Notes: a model not told the origin generated them from the sequence alone. Shown: positions 22,915 to 36,100, counted from the first letter of the stretch. The stretch: DNA of 64,000 nt from Sinotaia quadrata (GCA_028829895.1 CM054179.1:111611221-111675220); one strand, 5' to 3'. Numbers and translations are program-made.

Positions 22915-23139
22915 AAGCAAACATTTGTATCAATAAGCAATAACTATTAAATTACAATTACAAGGTAAAATCAAGTTTGAAAAGAAAATGCTCAAGACTA
23001 TTAACATTATTGCCACACATGTCGATTGAATATTAGCCAGTGAAACGGGAAGTAAAGAGTTACTTTATATTCGTTTTGCATTATGCAAAGAACAATGACA
23101 CATTTCCCAAATGTTGATGACTAGATCTCTGGAATGTAA

Positions 23140-23560
23140 TAACAAGCTTTGGTGGGTTGTTAATCACGTGTTCATTCAGGAGGAGAGAAAGACGAGAGAA
23201 ATTAAATGTTGGTTAATTATTCCCCTACCCACTTCTGGAAACTAACCCTGCTTCTCAGACACACAGCGCACAAATAACAGACGCAAGGACGCACTACGAA
23301 GATGGCGTCACACATCACCTAGTCTTAGGGTAAACACATAATGATTAATAACTAGCTCTAAACCCAAGACCTCCATGGTGAATGCAGTGCCTATAGCTAA
23401 TTCACCTATGGCATAATGAGATAATATACTGAGAGTCAAATTTATGAATTTAATAAAGAGAAAATGTTTGAATAAAATGAGAACACGACGTTCTGATTAA
23501 ATAAAATGAGTTTCCATAGTGTCATCTCTATTGGTGAAGAGTTCTCATGCACAATGCGTC
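23140..23560 (+). repeat. Dispersed repeat, copy B
   Basis: Direct match to 11850-12300 (copy A). Shared landmarks are TCAGGAGGAGAGAAAGAC, CTTCTGGAAACTAACCCT and CTTAGGGTAAACACATAAT. Confidence 0.65.
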
Positions 23561-23936
23561 TCTATAGTGTCATCTCTGTCGCGGTTTAGTCACTGATGGT
23601 GATGGTAACCAATACTGACAGTCGCTGGCCTCTCTCTCCTTCTCGGTCAAAGGGGGTGGGTGGGTCAGGTCAGATGTCGCGACTTGCTGAGATCACACCG
23701 AGTGACTAAGGTGTAATATAATCACTCTCCTACAGAATACTGATGCAGCAGCATCTTTGGGAAAAAAAACTGTGCTTTCCTCAGCTGCTAGATACACACT
23801 GTGTGTCATCAGCACAGCGAGGATAAAGGTCATCCAAGCAACTCAACAACTGAGGAAAATCTCAGCTGTTTCTGTGTCTTTGCACCAGGTGACAGAATTC
23901 TAATTTATGTACCTCTCACTTCTATTTGCTTGTTCC

Positions 23937-24085
23937 TTGTATACACGCTGAGTCTGTGCCAAATTAGTATCTTTGTACACACGTTATATCTGTGCCAAAT
24001 TAGTATCTTTGTACACACGTTATATCTGTGCCAAATTAGTATCTTTGCACAAACGTTGAGTCTGTGCCAAATTAGTCTCTTTGAA
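23937..24085. repeat. 36-bp minisatellite, ~4 copies
   Basis: The unit is TCTGTGCCAAATTAGTATCT plus TTGTACACACGTTATA. Confidence 0.93.
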
Positions 24086-24694
24086 TTTGTGACAAATTAG
24101 TATAAAAAAAATTAAGCAAAATTAATTCTAAAAGCTGAATGTTAGTGCTTCATTGAAAAGAGACTGTTAAAATGTGTATATCTGTAAGTTCCATCATAAC
24201 TGTTATTTTTCTCATTTATTTTTATTAGTATTATTTATTGTTATTGATGAACAATTGAACTGTAATATTTTTTTAAAATATAAATGAACTATCAACATTT
24301 AGAAGATAGAGGAAATGAACTGTCACCACAATATTATCTACACCTAATTATTACAAAAATATTTGGGCCTCATAATAAAAAATTTTCATTGCTGATTTGC
24401 ATAGTGTTTTCCATTACAGATTTAATTATCAAAATTCTGTTGTTTGAACATCCTATATTATTTATTTAAATATTGCCTTTGTGATTGCTTCATGACTTCA
24501 AATGTGTCCCTTTGATTAGTTAATATTTACACCATGCCAATTTTTATTGTTTATTTTTTAGTTTAATAATTTTTTATCATATTGTTTCACTCCCTCTTCC
24601 ATTATTAAAATGTATTTGTCATGCACAGTAAGTGAGGGCATTTTGTTTATTTGAAAGTCAGACAATTAGCGCATCTTTGGGGAGTTTTACACTA

Positions 24695-24892
24695 AGCATG
24701 AAGGTCAGAAGTGTCTCTAAGCTATGAGAAGGGTGAAGGCCAGAAGTGTCTCACTAAGCTATGAGAAGGGTGAAGGCCAGAAGTGTCTCACTAAGCTATG
24801 AGAAGGGTGAAGACCAGAAGTGTCTCACTAAGCTATGAGAAGGGTGAAGGCCAGAAGTGTCTCATTAAGCTATGAGAAGGGTGAAGGACAAA
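24695..24892. repeat. ~37-bp minisatellite, 5 copies
   Basis: The unit is GAAGGCCAGAAGTGTCTCAC plus TAAGCTATGAGAAGGGT. Confidence 0.95.
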
Positions 24893-25184
24893 ATCGCATA
24901 ACAAATAGAGAAGCAAAATGGTGCACTAGTTGATATATGGATTCTGAACCGGTAACGCTGGGAGACAAAGGTGGACGTTTGATTTAATATCTTTGAGGTT
25001 TGATCGTCTGCATTTATAAAATCCTTTACAGGTGGGATCATTTATATTAAATAGTTTGTAGTGCTCATCACAGTCAGTCTAGCTCTTTTAAGACCCATTT
25101 GCAGGGAGCAATTTTTAAAAAAATACAATTTGTCAAATGGGAGTGGTTAACATCTGAGCTTCTTTCAGAGCTGAGGTAGTGGCT

Positions 25185-25428
25185 AGCCTTTGTGTAATTG
25201 ACTGACGTACACTGTACAAACTGACGTAACTCTCTTTTGGGAGGGGGGGGTATATAAGGTATTTTTAATAGCCTTTATGTAATTGACTGACGTACACTGT
25301 ACACACTGACGTAACTCTCTTTTGGGAGGGGGGTATATAAGGTATTTTTAATAGCCTTTATGTAATTGACTGACGTACACTGTACACACTGAGGTAACTC
25401 TCTTTTGGGGGGATATGTACGGTATTTT
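25185..25428. repeat. ~90-bp tandem repeat, 3 copies, each with TATATAAGG
   Basis: The unit includes TAATTGACTGACGTACACTG, ACACTGACGTAACTCTCTTT, a G-run and, in two copies, TATATAAGGTATTTTTA. TGACGTAA resembles a CRE/ATF site. It could be promoter-like DNA or simply a repeat; no transcript can be assigned. Confidence 0.9.
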
Positions 25429-25429
25429 T

Positions 25430-26760
25430 TACCGTTGCTTGGAGTGGTTCAAGAATCAAATATCAGTTCAGTTCCTATGTAGTAGCAGGATACTTATGGT
25501 CCAGGTGGCATAAAATATCAAGACCTCTTTGAGGGGTCTCTGTGGCCAATGGACGTCAACACCCTCCCCCTCTTCTCTGTGGTGAGATGAACCAGCCGAC
25601 ACCCTGCAGGCATAATTCTGAAGATAATTTCACATTCAACAGGAGAGAGTTTTGGTTAATTTTCTAACTCTTTCTTATTTGCCTGTTTAATTGAATTTTG
25701 CAAATAATTATGTACGTTTAGAGTGTCTGGACTGTATTTGACATTAGAGGATCCATGTGATTGAATATTTCTACTTGCGGTCAGATGTAACGGGCCGAGT
25801 GTGGTCGAATATTGTTGGTCATCTTTATTTTTCTTGTTCTCAAATCTTCATCCGAGTGAATGAATGAATTACAGGAATTATTTCAGTGAACAAGCAATGT
25901 TTGCAATTAACAGTTTGATTAAATATGAGAAACCCTTGAGCCAGTGTACATTTGAATATGGATTTGTTACGAACATACGGAATGTTTAATTATGATTTCT
26001 GCTAATCAATTGTTAATTACTTATTTCTCTATGTCCTAAGTTGACGAGTAGGACGTCGAAGAATTCTGGGGCGTGGTCTTTAGTACAGAGAAGTAATTAG
26101 TGGAACGGCGATACGAATAAGAGGAATCCCAGAAATGTAGGCAGACTAATTAAAACCCAGATAACCACGCCTTATTTCTATCTTGTTCCTCGCACGCAGG
26201 AAGAACGCAGAGTGGATTAGCTCCCCACCCTGTAATCTCGGACATGATTTGCAATGAGTCACAGTAATTTATGATAATTAATTATGACTGTATATTAAAG
26301 ATTAGTATTAAAAGTAGTGAACAGGAAGGGTTTGTTTCCGGTAAGCTGTCTGTGCTGCTAAGTGTTGACTGCACTGAGAGCTTAGCTATAGTGAAAAAAC
26401 GTAAGATCAGAGTTTGAAAGCAAATTACAAAAAGCTTATTCACGACTTTCCTAAACATATAGGTCAAATAGCATGCGCACTGCCGCAGTGTTTTATAGAA
26501 ATAGATTTTTGTGGTCAACTTCCTTCTTTTTCTTTTTCACGATGACTTCTGTACCCCGCAGGAATTGCATGAAAACTTTTCATCTATAGATGTTCTCGGT
26601 TTTTGGTTGATTCCTGTGGGGCCTTCCTCCTTTCTCTGGAATTTAAGGAGGGTAGTGCTGTTCCTTGTGGTGCGTTTGGTGGTCTTATTTTCTTTGTCTG
26701 GTCAGGTTGCGACTGTATGGTCCTCTCTCTTTTTTTCTCCGTTTTCGTTGCTCTCTTTAC
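25430..26760. other. Intergenic sequence, no gene recognised
   Basis: Moderate GC content and a T-rich stretch at 26700-26760. Frames on both strands at 26510-26800 overlap one another and show no domain. Confidence 0.5.
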
Positions 26761-26762
26761 AA

Positions 26763-26855
26763 TCTTACAGAGAACCACTGTAATATCATATTGTTTTTAA
26801 GTTATACATCTTACAGAGAACCACTGTAATATCATATTGTTTTTAAGTTATACAT
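26763..26855. repeat. ~47-bp direct duplication
   Basis: Two copies of CTTACAGAGAACCACTGTAA followed by TATCATATTGTTTTTAAGTTATACAT, directly before the THAP-like remnant. Confidence 0.93.
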
Positions 26856-26856
26856 A

Positions 26857-27063
26857 ATGGATAGAATCTCTGGAACGCATTGTGCAGTGCTTGGGTGTAC
26901 ATACGACTGGAGAAAATTTAAAGAGGCATAAAATCTCGCTTTGAACAATTTCCACTCAAGCCCTGTCAATGTGAGGCACCATTCACCTTTTATCGACTGC
27001 CGTCAGAACCAGGCCTCAAAAGAGTGGTTGTCTGATTTGCTGAAAAATCCTCAGAGTATTTAA
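26857..27063 (+). pseudogene. Broken THAP-type zinc-finger fragment
   Basis: Starts MDRISGTHCAVLGCTYDWRK then FKEA and a stop. A second frame gives CQCEAPFTFYRLPSEPGL, and the first frame resumes with KEWLSDLLKNPQS. The order Cys-x4-Cys, Phe/Leu-Pro, Trp-Leu matches THAP-type fingers (C2CH, DNA-binding, often transposase-derived). The distal C-x2-H is missing. Two frame changes and a stop make it non-functional. Confidence 0.5.
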
Positions 27064-27279
27064 GTATGAGCCTACCGTTGATAGCCCTATTCTACCTTGA
27101 ACCCATGAATATTATGTACGAAAAAACACAAGCAATACTATAATTTTGTGGAAATTATTGTAACTTTGCCCTATTACCATTAATTTGTTGCACGACTGAA
27201 ATAGATTTTGTTGCTAGGCCTATAAAGGTTTTTGTTAAAGAATTATGATGTGAAATCTTAACCTGATTCTACTGCACAA

Positions 27280-27800
27280 ATGGTATGGTAAGATTGACTA
27301 TTTTACAGAAATATGGGTAAGATTGGTGCCATTATAGAAGTGCGGGTGAGATTGAAGTCATTATAGAAGTGTAGGTAATATTGATTTCATTTTAGAAGTA
27401 TGGGTAAGACTGACTTCAATACAGAAGTGTAGATAAGATTGACTTCATGATAGAAATGGGTAAGACTGACTTCATTATAGAAGTGTAGGTAATATTGATT
27501 TCATTATAGAAGTATGGGTAAGACTGACTTCAATAGAGAAGTGTAAATAAGATTGACTTCATGGTAGAAATGGGTAAGACTGACTTCATTATAGAAGTGT
27601 AGGTAAGACTAATATCATTATAGATGTATAGGTAAAATTGACTACATTATAGAATTATGGATAAGACTGATATTGTAGAATTGTAGGTAAGATTGGCTCC
27701 ATTATAGAAGTGTAGGCTACATAAGATTGATGTCATTATAGAAATAGAGGTAAGGTTGACTTTATTGTAGAAGTGTAGATAAGATTTTGTGTTTAGTACA
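27280..27800. repeat. Degenerate ~36-40-bp minisatellite, ~13 copies
   Basis: Units resemble TTCATTATAGAAGTGTAGGT plus AAGATTGAC, and many vary. Some higher-order ~115-bp units are visible (27380-27600). Confidence 0.9.
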
Positions 27801-28619
27801 TTATTATCTGGATTAGATTCACTGTCAGGATTATTTTCGCCATGTCTCTCCATATCTCATTTCTGACCCTCTACGTCTTGTATCGAACCTGTTAATCCAC
27901 CTTAACAGAGCGCAGTCATTAGAGTTAGAATAGTATCAACTCTTGGCAAGTCCTTACGTCCCACTTGTATTAATAGTACTAATGGTTGATCCATACTATG
28001 ATAACCATTAATTCTTTTACACACACCGGTTTTGCCCTGCTCTGTGTCATTTAACTTGTTGAACATTACTCAAGTAGTGGAAATTTTATAGACAAATGTT
28101 TGAAATAATAATTTCTTAGACCTACATGTAACATTATATTTTGCAAACCTAATATCTAAAGTTGTAATACTTGAAAGGTTCTACCGTAACTTCAGTATTT
28201 GGTACAATGGAATGCATGTATCACCTCGTTGTACTGACAGTTTTCGTGATGTGTTTTACATTTAAAATGTTAAAGATACATAATCTAAACCCACTTAAAC
28301 ACAATGTCACAAAACATATACACTACTCCATCTCATACACAAACACACACTATATAGCAAACACAGTCTCTGTCTCTCCTCTCTATCTATGTATCCTGTG
28401 GCTTCGCTCGCATAAATATCGGTTAGAAGAATATGTTGATTAAAATAAAATTATTTTATGGTACTTTTTAATCGGCAGGTAAGAGCCATAGTACATCATG
28501 CCTAAAACTTATTTTGTATTTAAAGTCATGGAAATCTGAATTCGAATTTGATGTGCATATTATATTATTCAACTTTTCTCCTGCCAGCTTTGTTACAACC
28601 ATACGCTTTCATTTTTTTA

Positions 28620-28930
28620 GCACGGGCATAAGGCCAGCAACTATACCAACCTTTTTGCCAGCGAGAGCTGGCGCATTTTGTGTAGAGAGAAAAACAGAAA
28701 AGGAAGAAAGAGAGAGACAAAGAAATAAAGAGAGAATGTATGAGAAAAGGAGAGAGAAAATAGAGAAAAAGAGACAGGGGTCAAATAAAAAAGAAAAGAA
28801 AATGGGAGGAGAGAAGGCAAGAAAATGAAAGAGAGAGAATATAGTAAAAGACATAAATAGGAATTATGAAATTCAGTTGGAGAGAGACCAAAGAAAGAGA
28901 CAGACAGACAAAGAGAGACACACACACACA
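28620..28930 (+). repeat. GA-rich dispersed element, copy 1
   Basis: A GCGAGAGCTGGCGCATTTTG stretch followed by a ~200-bp purine-rich tail (AGAGAGA, AAAGAGA) and a CA run. The same arrangement occurs at 59990-60290, so this is a dispersed element with a purine-rich tail rather than plain simple sequence. Confidence 0.65.
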
Positions 28931-30590
28931 CACAATTACAAAAAACAAAACCCTTAGTAGTTTTAATCAGTTTATTCCAAACCAACAATGAATGCTGATA
29001 TGGATCAAATCCCAAAAGTAAATATTACAATTCAAAATTATAATTATTTAGTTTATGAAGGATTCACTTTTAGTTGTGCACAGCTTTGTTCTAAAGTACA
29101 CAGAAATTGTGTATTTAAAAATATGCAAACAATGGCAGTACACAACAGCCATTAATGAGCTTACTATGGAACAGCAATCAATGTTTTAAAGTTAACACAA
29201 AGGCAGAAACAAAACTGGGTGAATATAACTTGTTTAACAACAGGAACTTATATACCTTAAAATGTGTCCTTGAAAATACTTATTTTCATGACCTACTTAT
29301 ATTAATAAAAATAAGTAGTGTGCATTCAATTTTGCACGATAATCAGATTAATAAATAGCTGAAAATCAATTTTAAAATAGGTCTTCATACAGCACACCAT
29401 ACCTAATTCATTCTCAAACACATGCACACAAACACACATGCACAGAAACTATACACTCATAAATTTTATTACATTCTAACAGTCATGCATGAATGTGCAC
29501 ATATATAAATCTAATTTATTACATACTTGTAGATGTTCACACACTAACATCTTACCTATTACATTATAGTAGATGTACACATAAACCTCACATTATATCT
29601 TATCTATCACATTCTTTAAATCATTAAAATTAAACCAGAGAATGGGCAGTAATAACATTTATACTCTAAAACCACACAATTTTAAGGGAGACTATTCTTT
29701 AATAATGAATTACTCCTCTTCACTAACAGCCCGAAGATGAGGATAGAACAAATAAGAGTTCTTCAAAACATTTCACTTAAATTTTTATTTGCTATAGAAA
29801 CACAAGTAATTATTCCTCTCATCAAATTTCAAGTAATAATAAATGCTTTTCTCAAAACTCAAATATGTTTCAAAGCCTTGAAAATAGCACCTTCGAATTT
29901 CAACAGAAATTCCCTTCGTAATGTCTTTTTTAATCGATATTCTAGAAAACTGAATTACGTTCACATTACAGAAAGTGTAAATTATTACCAAGAGTAGTGA
30001 AAGTCATGCCAAATTTATGAGGGTTGTTAGGTGTGTATATATACTGTATAAATCCATTCATAACATAATTATTTGGGTAGCGTTGTCTATTTAAGAACAC
30101 ATAGAAATAAATACCTAAAACCCAAATACTGATATTAATCCCTTTCAGTATATATATTTTTTGTTGTTGAAAATTTTAATCAAGCTAAGGCAACACTGTT
30201 ATTTACCACATGTTATTTTAGAGTTTTTATAAAGGGATAATATTTTACCTTAAAAAAGTGATGTGTTTAATATGAAAACAAAAGAGACTGTGAATACAAG
30301 GAGAGAATTTATGGTTTTGATTTAAAAATAAATATAAATTCACTATGAATCATCATCTTCTATGGCAGTCATTGATTCACAGAAATGTGCAGCTAACATG
30401 GATCATGCTTTGTAAACTGAAGGGAATATACCTGCATATTGAAAGAATTTCAAAGCTAGGAATTTACTAGCAAATGTCATGAGAACAGAATGCTGTCATC
30501 TAGATTTCATTTTAAACATTCCTTTACTCCTAATGTATTCAACATCTAGGAAATCAGATAGTGATAGTTCAGAAAAGACTGCATTGATGT
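28930..30590. other. AT-rich intergenic sequence, nothing recognised
   Basis: No domain, splice-supported exon or strong repeat was seen. Short frames at 29155-29358 and 29737-29997 are AT-rich chance frames. Confidence 0.5.
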
Positions 30591-30594
30591 TATT

Positions 30595-30790
30595 ATCAAT
30601 GGGGGAAGTAGGATGGCCAGAAGAATTAGGTGAATACCCTTGCATTGTTTGAAGGGTCATGGGCTCAAATCACAACCTGATTGATGGGGTTTTTACATAA
30701 AATAATAACTTTTCTCTCCACCTCAGTGACTGAATTGTGAAGCACATCTAGAGATTTTAAGAAATGTGTTAATAAAAACCTTTTATTATG
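30595..30790 (+). mobile_element. Candidate tRNA-derived SINE
   Basis: A TGGCCAGAAG segment at 30614 resembles a pol III A box, and GGGCTCAAATC at 30661-30671 resembles a B box (GGTTCGAATC). The ~47-bp spacing is tRNA-like. An unrelated tail follows with CCTCAGTGACTGAATTGTGA and an A-rich end near 30780. No second copy is seen in the window. Confidence 0.45.
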
Positions 30791-31256
30791 AGGTTCCTTC
30801 TTTAGCATAATGCATTGAAAACAATCACAATGAGTGTTAAAAATATTTCAGTATATTTAAAAATGTAATATTTTCTAACATGATAAAAAAGCTTCTCTCA
30901 GAGAAATCATTAACTGTGATAGTCATAGTTAAAAACAAATGCATAATATTGCACAAGTACAATCATACAGGACACAAAGAACAAATGCAAAGTCACAGGC
31001 AATCAAAAAGTATATTTCTTCCTTTACATTTACTATGTACTGCTAATATTCAGTTAATGTCATATTGTAATGAATACTTGGCAATGATTTATTCTGGGGC
31101 TGTCATTGTCTCTTTGACAAAGTCATAAAGTTTGAACAACAAAGAAAGTATTTTTATTTGAATGATTTTTGAAACAAAAGAAGGAAAGTATTTTTATTTG
31201 ATCGGTTTCATCAAGCTTTTCATTAAAGATTTCAATCAAGTCTTCATTGTTATCCT

Positions 31257-31407
31257 GCCAGTCATGCGGCATTACAGCTCACGAGAGAGCAGTACCGCTA
31301 GGCTGACTACGCTTCAGTACCACATAGGCATATGTCAAAGACCGCCACAGCACAGTAACCCACAGTTCGCCTCAGCATACGGTACACACTACAGACCTGC
31401 AAAGTGA
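31257..31407 (+). CDS. Doubtful plus-strand terminal exon
   Basis: After a good acceptor-like TGTTATCCTGCCAG at about 31243-31256, an open frame reads RHYSSRESSTARLTTLQYHI then GICQRPPQHSNPQFASAY-GTHYRPAK and TGA at about 31405. Local GC content and composition stand out from the AT-rich surroundings. I do not recognise the product and found no partner exons. If real it would converge on POLRMT. Confidence 0.25.
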
Positions 31408-31692
31408 GACAACTCCTTCACAGTATACCAGTATGGCTTCTAAACTCTCTACCTCCTTAAAATATCTCTGTGGTGTAACTTTCCATTTCTTACTCTCATT
31501 TTATCTGCAACTGTTAGTAATTTATAAGGGGTTAGATTAAATATTCATGTAACGTTTGCACGCCTCAAGAAACAAGAGACTTTGGAGTCTGCATAATGAA
31601 CTATACTTGGTCATAAACATTTTAAGAGACTATGAACTGTCACATAATAAGTCTTTTTTTTTTATACCAGATTTCAATAGCAGATTCTTTTT

Positions 31693-31819
31693 TCTTACTT
31701 AATCATTAACTTAGGTCTTAGGAACACTATGTCTTACTTAATCATTAACTTAGGTCATAGGAACACTATGTCTTACTGAATCATTAACTTAGGTCTTAGG
31801 AACACTATGTCTTACTTAG
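31693..31819. repeat. 39-bp minisatellite, 3.2 copies
   Basis: The unit is TCTTACTTAATCATTAACTT plus AGGTCTTAGGAACACTATG. Confidence 0.95.
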
Positions 31820-32602
31820 CCCGCCTTTGTGACTACTACTTATTATATATATCCATTGTTTCTTATTTAACTTTCATTGTGCTGAATACATTTTGTTATT
31901 TGTTAATTAAATTTCCACTTGTGTATTTAATCAAGGGGGAGATATGCATGCTTAAGTGGTGGGGGCTTAATTTTAATTTTGTTACAAAGTCAGATAAGAG
32001 GATATTTTGGGAAATGTACCCCTGAGCTGAGAGTGTGTGGACCAGAATTTCTATATGATCTAGCTTGCAAGGAAGGATAAGTCCTGAGCTGATAACACTT
32101 AGAGACAGGCAGAAATAAATTAATTAATGGTTAATGTCTGAGAGCCGACCGACTTTCCCTGTCTGCAAATTATGAAGACCTGTACAGGCAGGATTAAGTA
32201 GATTAGGGGTTGAGTAGTTTAATCTGTTAAACCACCCATCAAAAAGTTATTGACAAAAATAATAATACTTGTTGCAACAATGCGAACATACAATGACTCT
32301 ATCTATATCATACAATGACTCTTATCTATGTAATGTGCAAAGTTCACTGGAAAGGCATAGTTCATTTTGGTTCATTTAGGTGAAAAGACTCCCTAGCTAT
32401 AGCCCAAATATGAACTGGAGAATGGTCTCCCCATTCCATGATCTGCTCAGTGTGCTTTCAAGAACTGACCTGCAAGCACAGTTTAAAACAACTGACTATG
32501 ATGAAGTTGGCCTGCGACCTCAATCCTATTTAGGACCACTCCAAGTCTGGATTTCAGGTTCCAGATACACAATAATGTGAATGAACTATGGATGCAATGG
32601 AA

Positions 32603-32608
32603 TTTAAT
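32603..32608 (-). terminator. POLRMT: Candidate POLRMT poly(A) signal (ATTAAA)
   Basis: The variant hexamer ATTAAA on the minus strand lies about 160 nt past the stop codon. I saw no canonical AATAAA between here and about 31.4 kb. The hexamer is common in AT-rich DNA, so this is only a candidate. Confidence 0.25.
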
Positions 32609-32766
32609 CTTAAGATCCTTTTGATATGTGGGGTGATCTAATTTATGGCTCACTCTGAAACATTTATCACAGAAATATTATCACAGCACAGCTGTTACAG
32701 AATCAGAGTCAAATCAGTACTGTATGCACCAAACAAATTCATTTACAAAAAAAACCTGGTACTAAT

Positions 32767-32816
32767 TCAGCTGAAGAAATAGGTAGACTCCAGTACTTTG
32801 TCCAAGTCAAAATCAC
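32767..32816 (-). CDS. POLRMT: POLRMT terminal coding exon
   Basis: The last 50 coding nucleotides: [16 protein letters not shown] then TGA. The end matches the conserved FDLEQVxxSTYFFS terminus of metazoan POLRMT, whose C-terminal foot packs at the active site in T7-like enzymes. The acceptor is TTACAG. Confidence 0.96.
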
Positions 32817-33083
32817 CTGTAACAAAATATTTCAGAAACATTTTTGGCTTTCAAACTGAAGGATCACAACTGCATTCTGATAAGAACAATTTATTTTTTT
32901 TGAAAATCTAACATACTGAATAAATTTAGAATTAGCTAGTTGGAGAAGTATTATGCCATGTTACAGCTCTGCCACCTCACCCCTACCTCATCCCCGAAAG
33001 GGATTCATCTTTTAAGCAGAAATGGAAAAATGATTTTAAAAATTAAAGAAATTAAATTTATAGCATTTTTTGGGTGAGCAGAA

Positions 33084-33128
<45 letters not shown>

Positions 33129-36100
33129 ACAAGATTACATAGCAACAATTCTTGATTTTATTTATAGCTACATCTTAACCATTGGATAATAAAAACATAA
33201 GACCAGTTTAGATTACATCAGCAAATCCTAGCACATTCTCTTCATGAGTTGTGATTTTCAACTCTGGTACTTACAACACACAACTGAAGGTCATGTCACA
33301 CTGACATTAAACAAATAATATTTAATTAAAATATGGAGACAGACAACTCTGTTCTGTCACAAATATATTTATTTAAAAATTATTAATAAAAATTTATATT
33401 AGAATGCTACAATAAAAGTATAAAATGAAGCATAAAATTTCAAGCTTTTCATGGCAAATCAAATATTACAAGTACAAAGCTGATCAAAACTAGACACATA
33501 ATTAGGAATGTATTAAAATTAATTGCATCTCAAGCAATCCAAATTTAAGTGATAGGCGTCCTTTTACCAAGTTTTACACACATTTACGATAATTAAAACT
33601 TTTGAGTTAAATATTTTGGTATTTCTGACTGGATAAAATGACTGAGAGTTACATACTATACAGAAGTTCTAATCAGGAAAGATCATACATACACTCAGCC
33701 AGATAAATGTAAATGTTGTTGATGACTATTACAATCAATAGTGCACAATTTTATTAGCCCAAATTTCTCAACATCAACCTATAAACTACAAAATATAGTG
33801 TTAACTCCTTTATCTTACAAATACTATGGAAAACATGTGCATGAATGATGTGTAAGTCGTTTATTAGGTGTCAATTTATATATTCCTATGAAGAAAAGAC
33901 ATCTCAAAATAGCCCTCAACTGCTGGAACAGTTGCTGTTCATTTTGGAAGAAAATATGTTCATTCTATCTCAACCAAACATTTGAAAAGGAAAGATGTGT
34001 CAGTCTATGTTAACCTGGTCAAATGGGTACATCTGCAAATAGGGTAAACTTGAACACTGAGCGACTGGCATAAAATGAAAATGCAAGTAGACATTAACTG
34101 TGACTATCAATCTTTTTATTTCTTTTACTAATTTAATATGTCTCTTTAGTAGAGTGAACTTTAACTGGTATACCACCAAATTATTAACAGATGCATTTCT
34201 AAGCTATTTACTGATACTCTACTAGGTTATTAAATGATGCATTACTAAGAGAGGCACCAGTAACTTATTAACAATGTCTCATGGAGAAAAAAACAATATA
34301 AGACTTTAGGAATTAAACAAAACCCACCTCGAGAAGGCACATTTTGCAAAACGTTACATAAGAAAGCCTTCCTCTTAAGGGCAGCAGCATCCACAGTTTC
34401 AAAGCTAGACAGAAAAAGCAAAGTTTTGATGATATATAAAGACCAAAATGAAACACACAGTAATGTAGAAATACAAAAATGTCTTTAGCCACCATGGCTA
34501 ATGACTTGCAATTCATTTGATTCAATGACTTCTAATAGTTTTCATTGCAAAAGTGCAAATTACCGACACTCAAAAAGAAGCACATGCAAAACCTTGTTTA
34601 AATAACAAAAAAAGCAACAAGCATTTTACTAAATAACAAAAGTTAACATAGATGATGGACTGCCTCTTAAACTAAGGCAATTAATTTGGTATTGTCTAAC
34701 TCTTATGCTAAGACGATCAATTTGACTCTCTAACACATTTTTTTGTAATGCTTATGCAAACATAATCAATTTTACTCTCTAACACATTTTTTTGTAATGC
34801 TTATGCAAACATAATCAATTTGCAATGCATTTCACATAACTCAAGGCCTTGCAACACTATTTTGAAAACAATCATGCTCAGAAAAATACTCTGGCTTTGT
34901 AATTCAATTTATGCTAAAACAATCATACGGGTTTTGCAGCATAAGCTGTGAAACATGAATACGAAGAAAATAAATTCAAGTACTTAGGTGTTTCAGGTGC
35001 AAACTTTTCCAACAGCTGTCTGGACAAGTCCTCTAATATAGGCTGCTTGTGCAGAGCAATAAACTGCTGGCGACATATCTACAAAACAGATGTTAAATAT
35101 ACAATAGACACAGTTTGTGAGAACAAGTCCTCTAATACATTTACAGGCTACTCACAACATATCTACAAAACATATTACACATGTTAGACAGTTTATGTGG
35201 ACGAGTCCTCTAATACAGGATAATGGATAGAACAATAGACTGCTCACAACATATCTACAAAACAAATTACATAAACAATAGATATATTGTGTGTGTGGAC
35301 AAATCTTCTAATACAGTCACCTGGGCAGACAATAAACTGCTTCCAACATATCTACAAAACATATACCATAGACAAAGTTTATGTGTACAAGTCCTCTAAT
35401 ACAAGCTCTTAGGCAGAATGATAAACTGCTAAACAGACAGTCTAACCAGAAAAGTCCTCTAGTAGAGAACAATAAGTTGCTGAAAATCTACACAATATAC
35501 ATTACACAGACAACAGAGTCTGTAGGCATTGTGAAATGTCTTAATCTTAGAAACTGTAATAAGTTAAACATTTTTTCCTATTGAGTCCTTATCAGTAATC
35601 AATACCAAATTGACTATAGAATAGCAAAAGTAAATCATATAAAAAAAGACAATTTCAAAGGAGAACTGCCATGCAGGTAATTAATAAGCATTATTTTAAT
35701 AACCCTTTGTATACTCTCAGACACATACTTCAATGCTGAGGTCAGCTTGCCAAAATGCCCTTGATTTCAAGCTAATTATTTTGTAGTTACCTCCCCTATG
35801 CATTTATGAGTGTAAAATGGATAGAGATAAAAATTTTCTTTAACTTACACATTCAAAACTCTTATGCTTGAACTCTATTCTCGTTTTCTTGTTTTTGCAT
35901 TTGAGCATTGTATCCAATTTTAGGAATAAGATTTCTCAAAAACTAGCAGTCATATCTGAATTAAAACTTTGAACATTTATTAATTAATGTGTTATTTACA
36001 TTGTGAAAGAAGGAAATTTAGATCTGTTAATTATTTTTATTCTTTTGGACTTGAAAGTCAGAAAATAGCATTAAAAATTTGTCATTTTACAACCACAAAA

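Noticed and set aside
28514..29015. Lys/Glu-rich plus frame and Phe/Ser-rich minus frames
   Set aside because: They come from the GA-rich tract; low complexity only.
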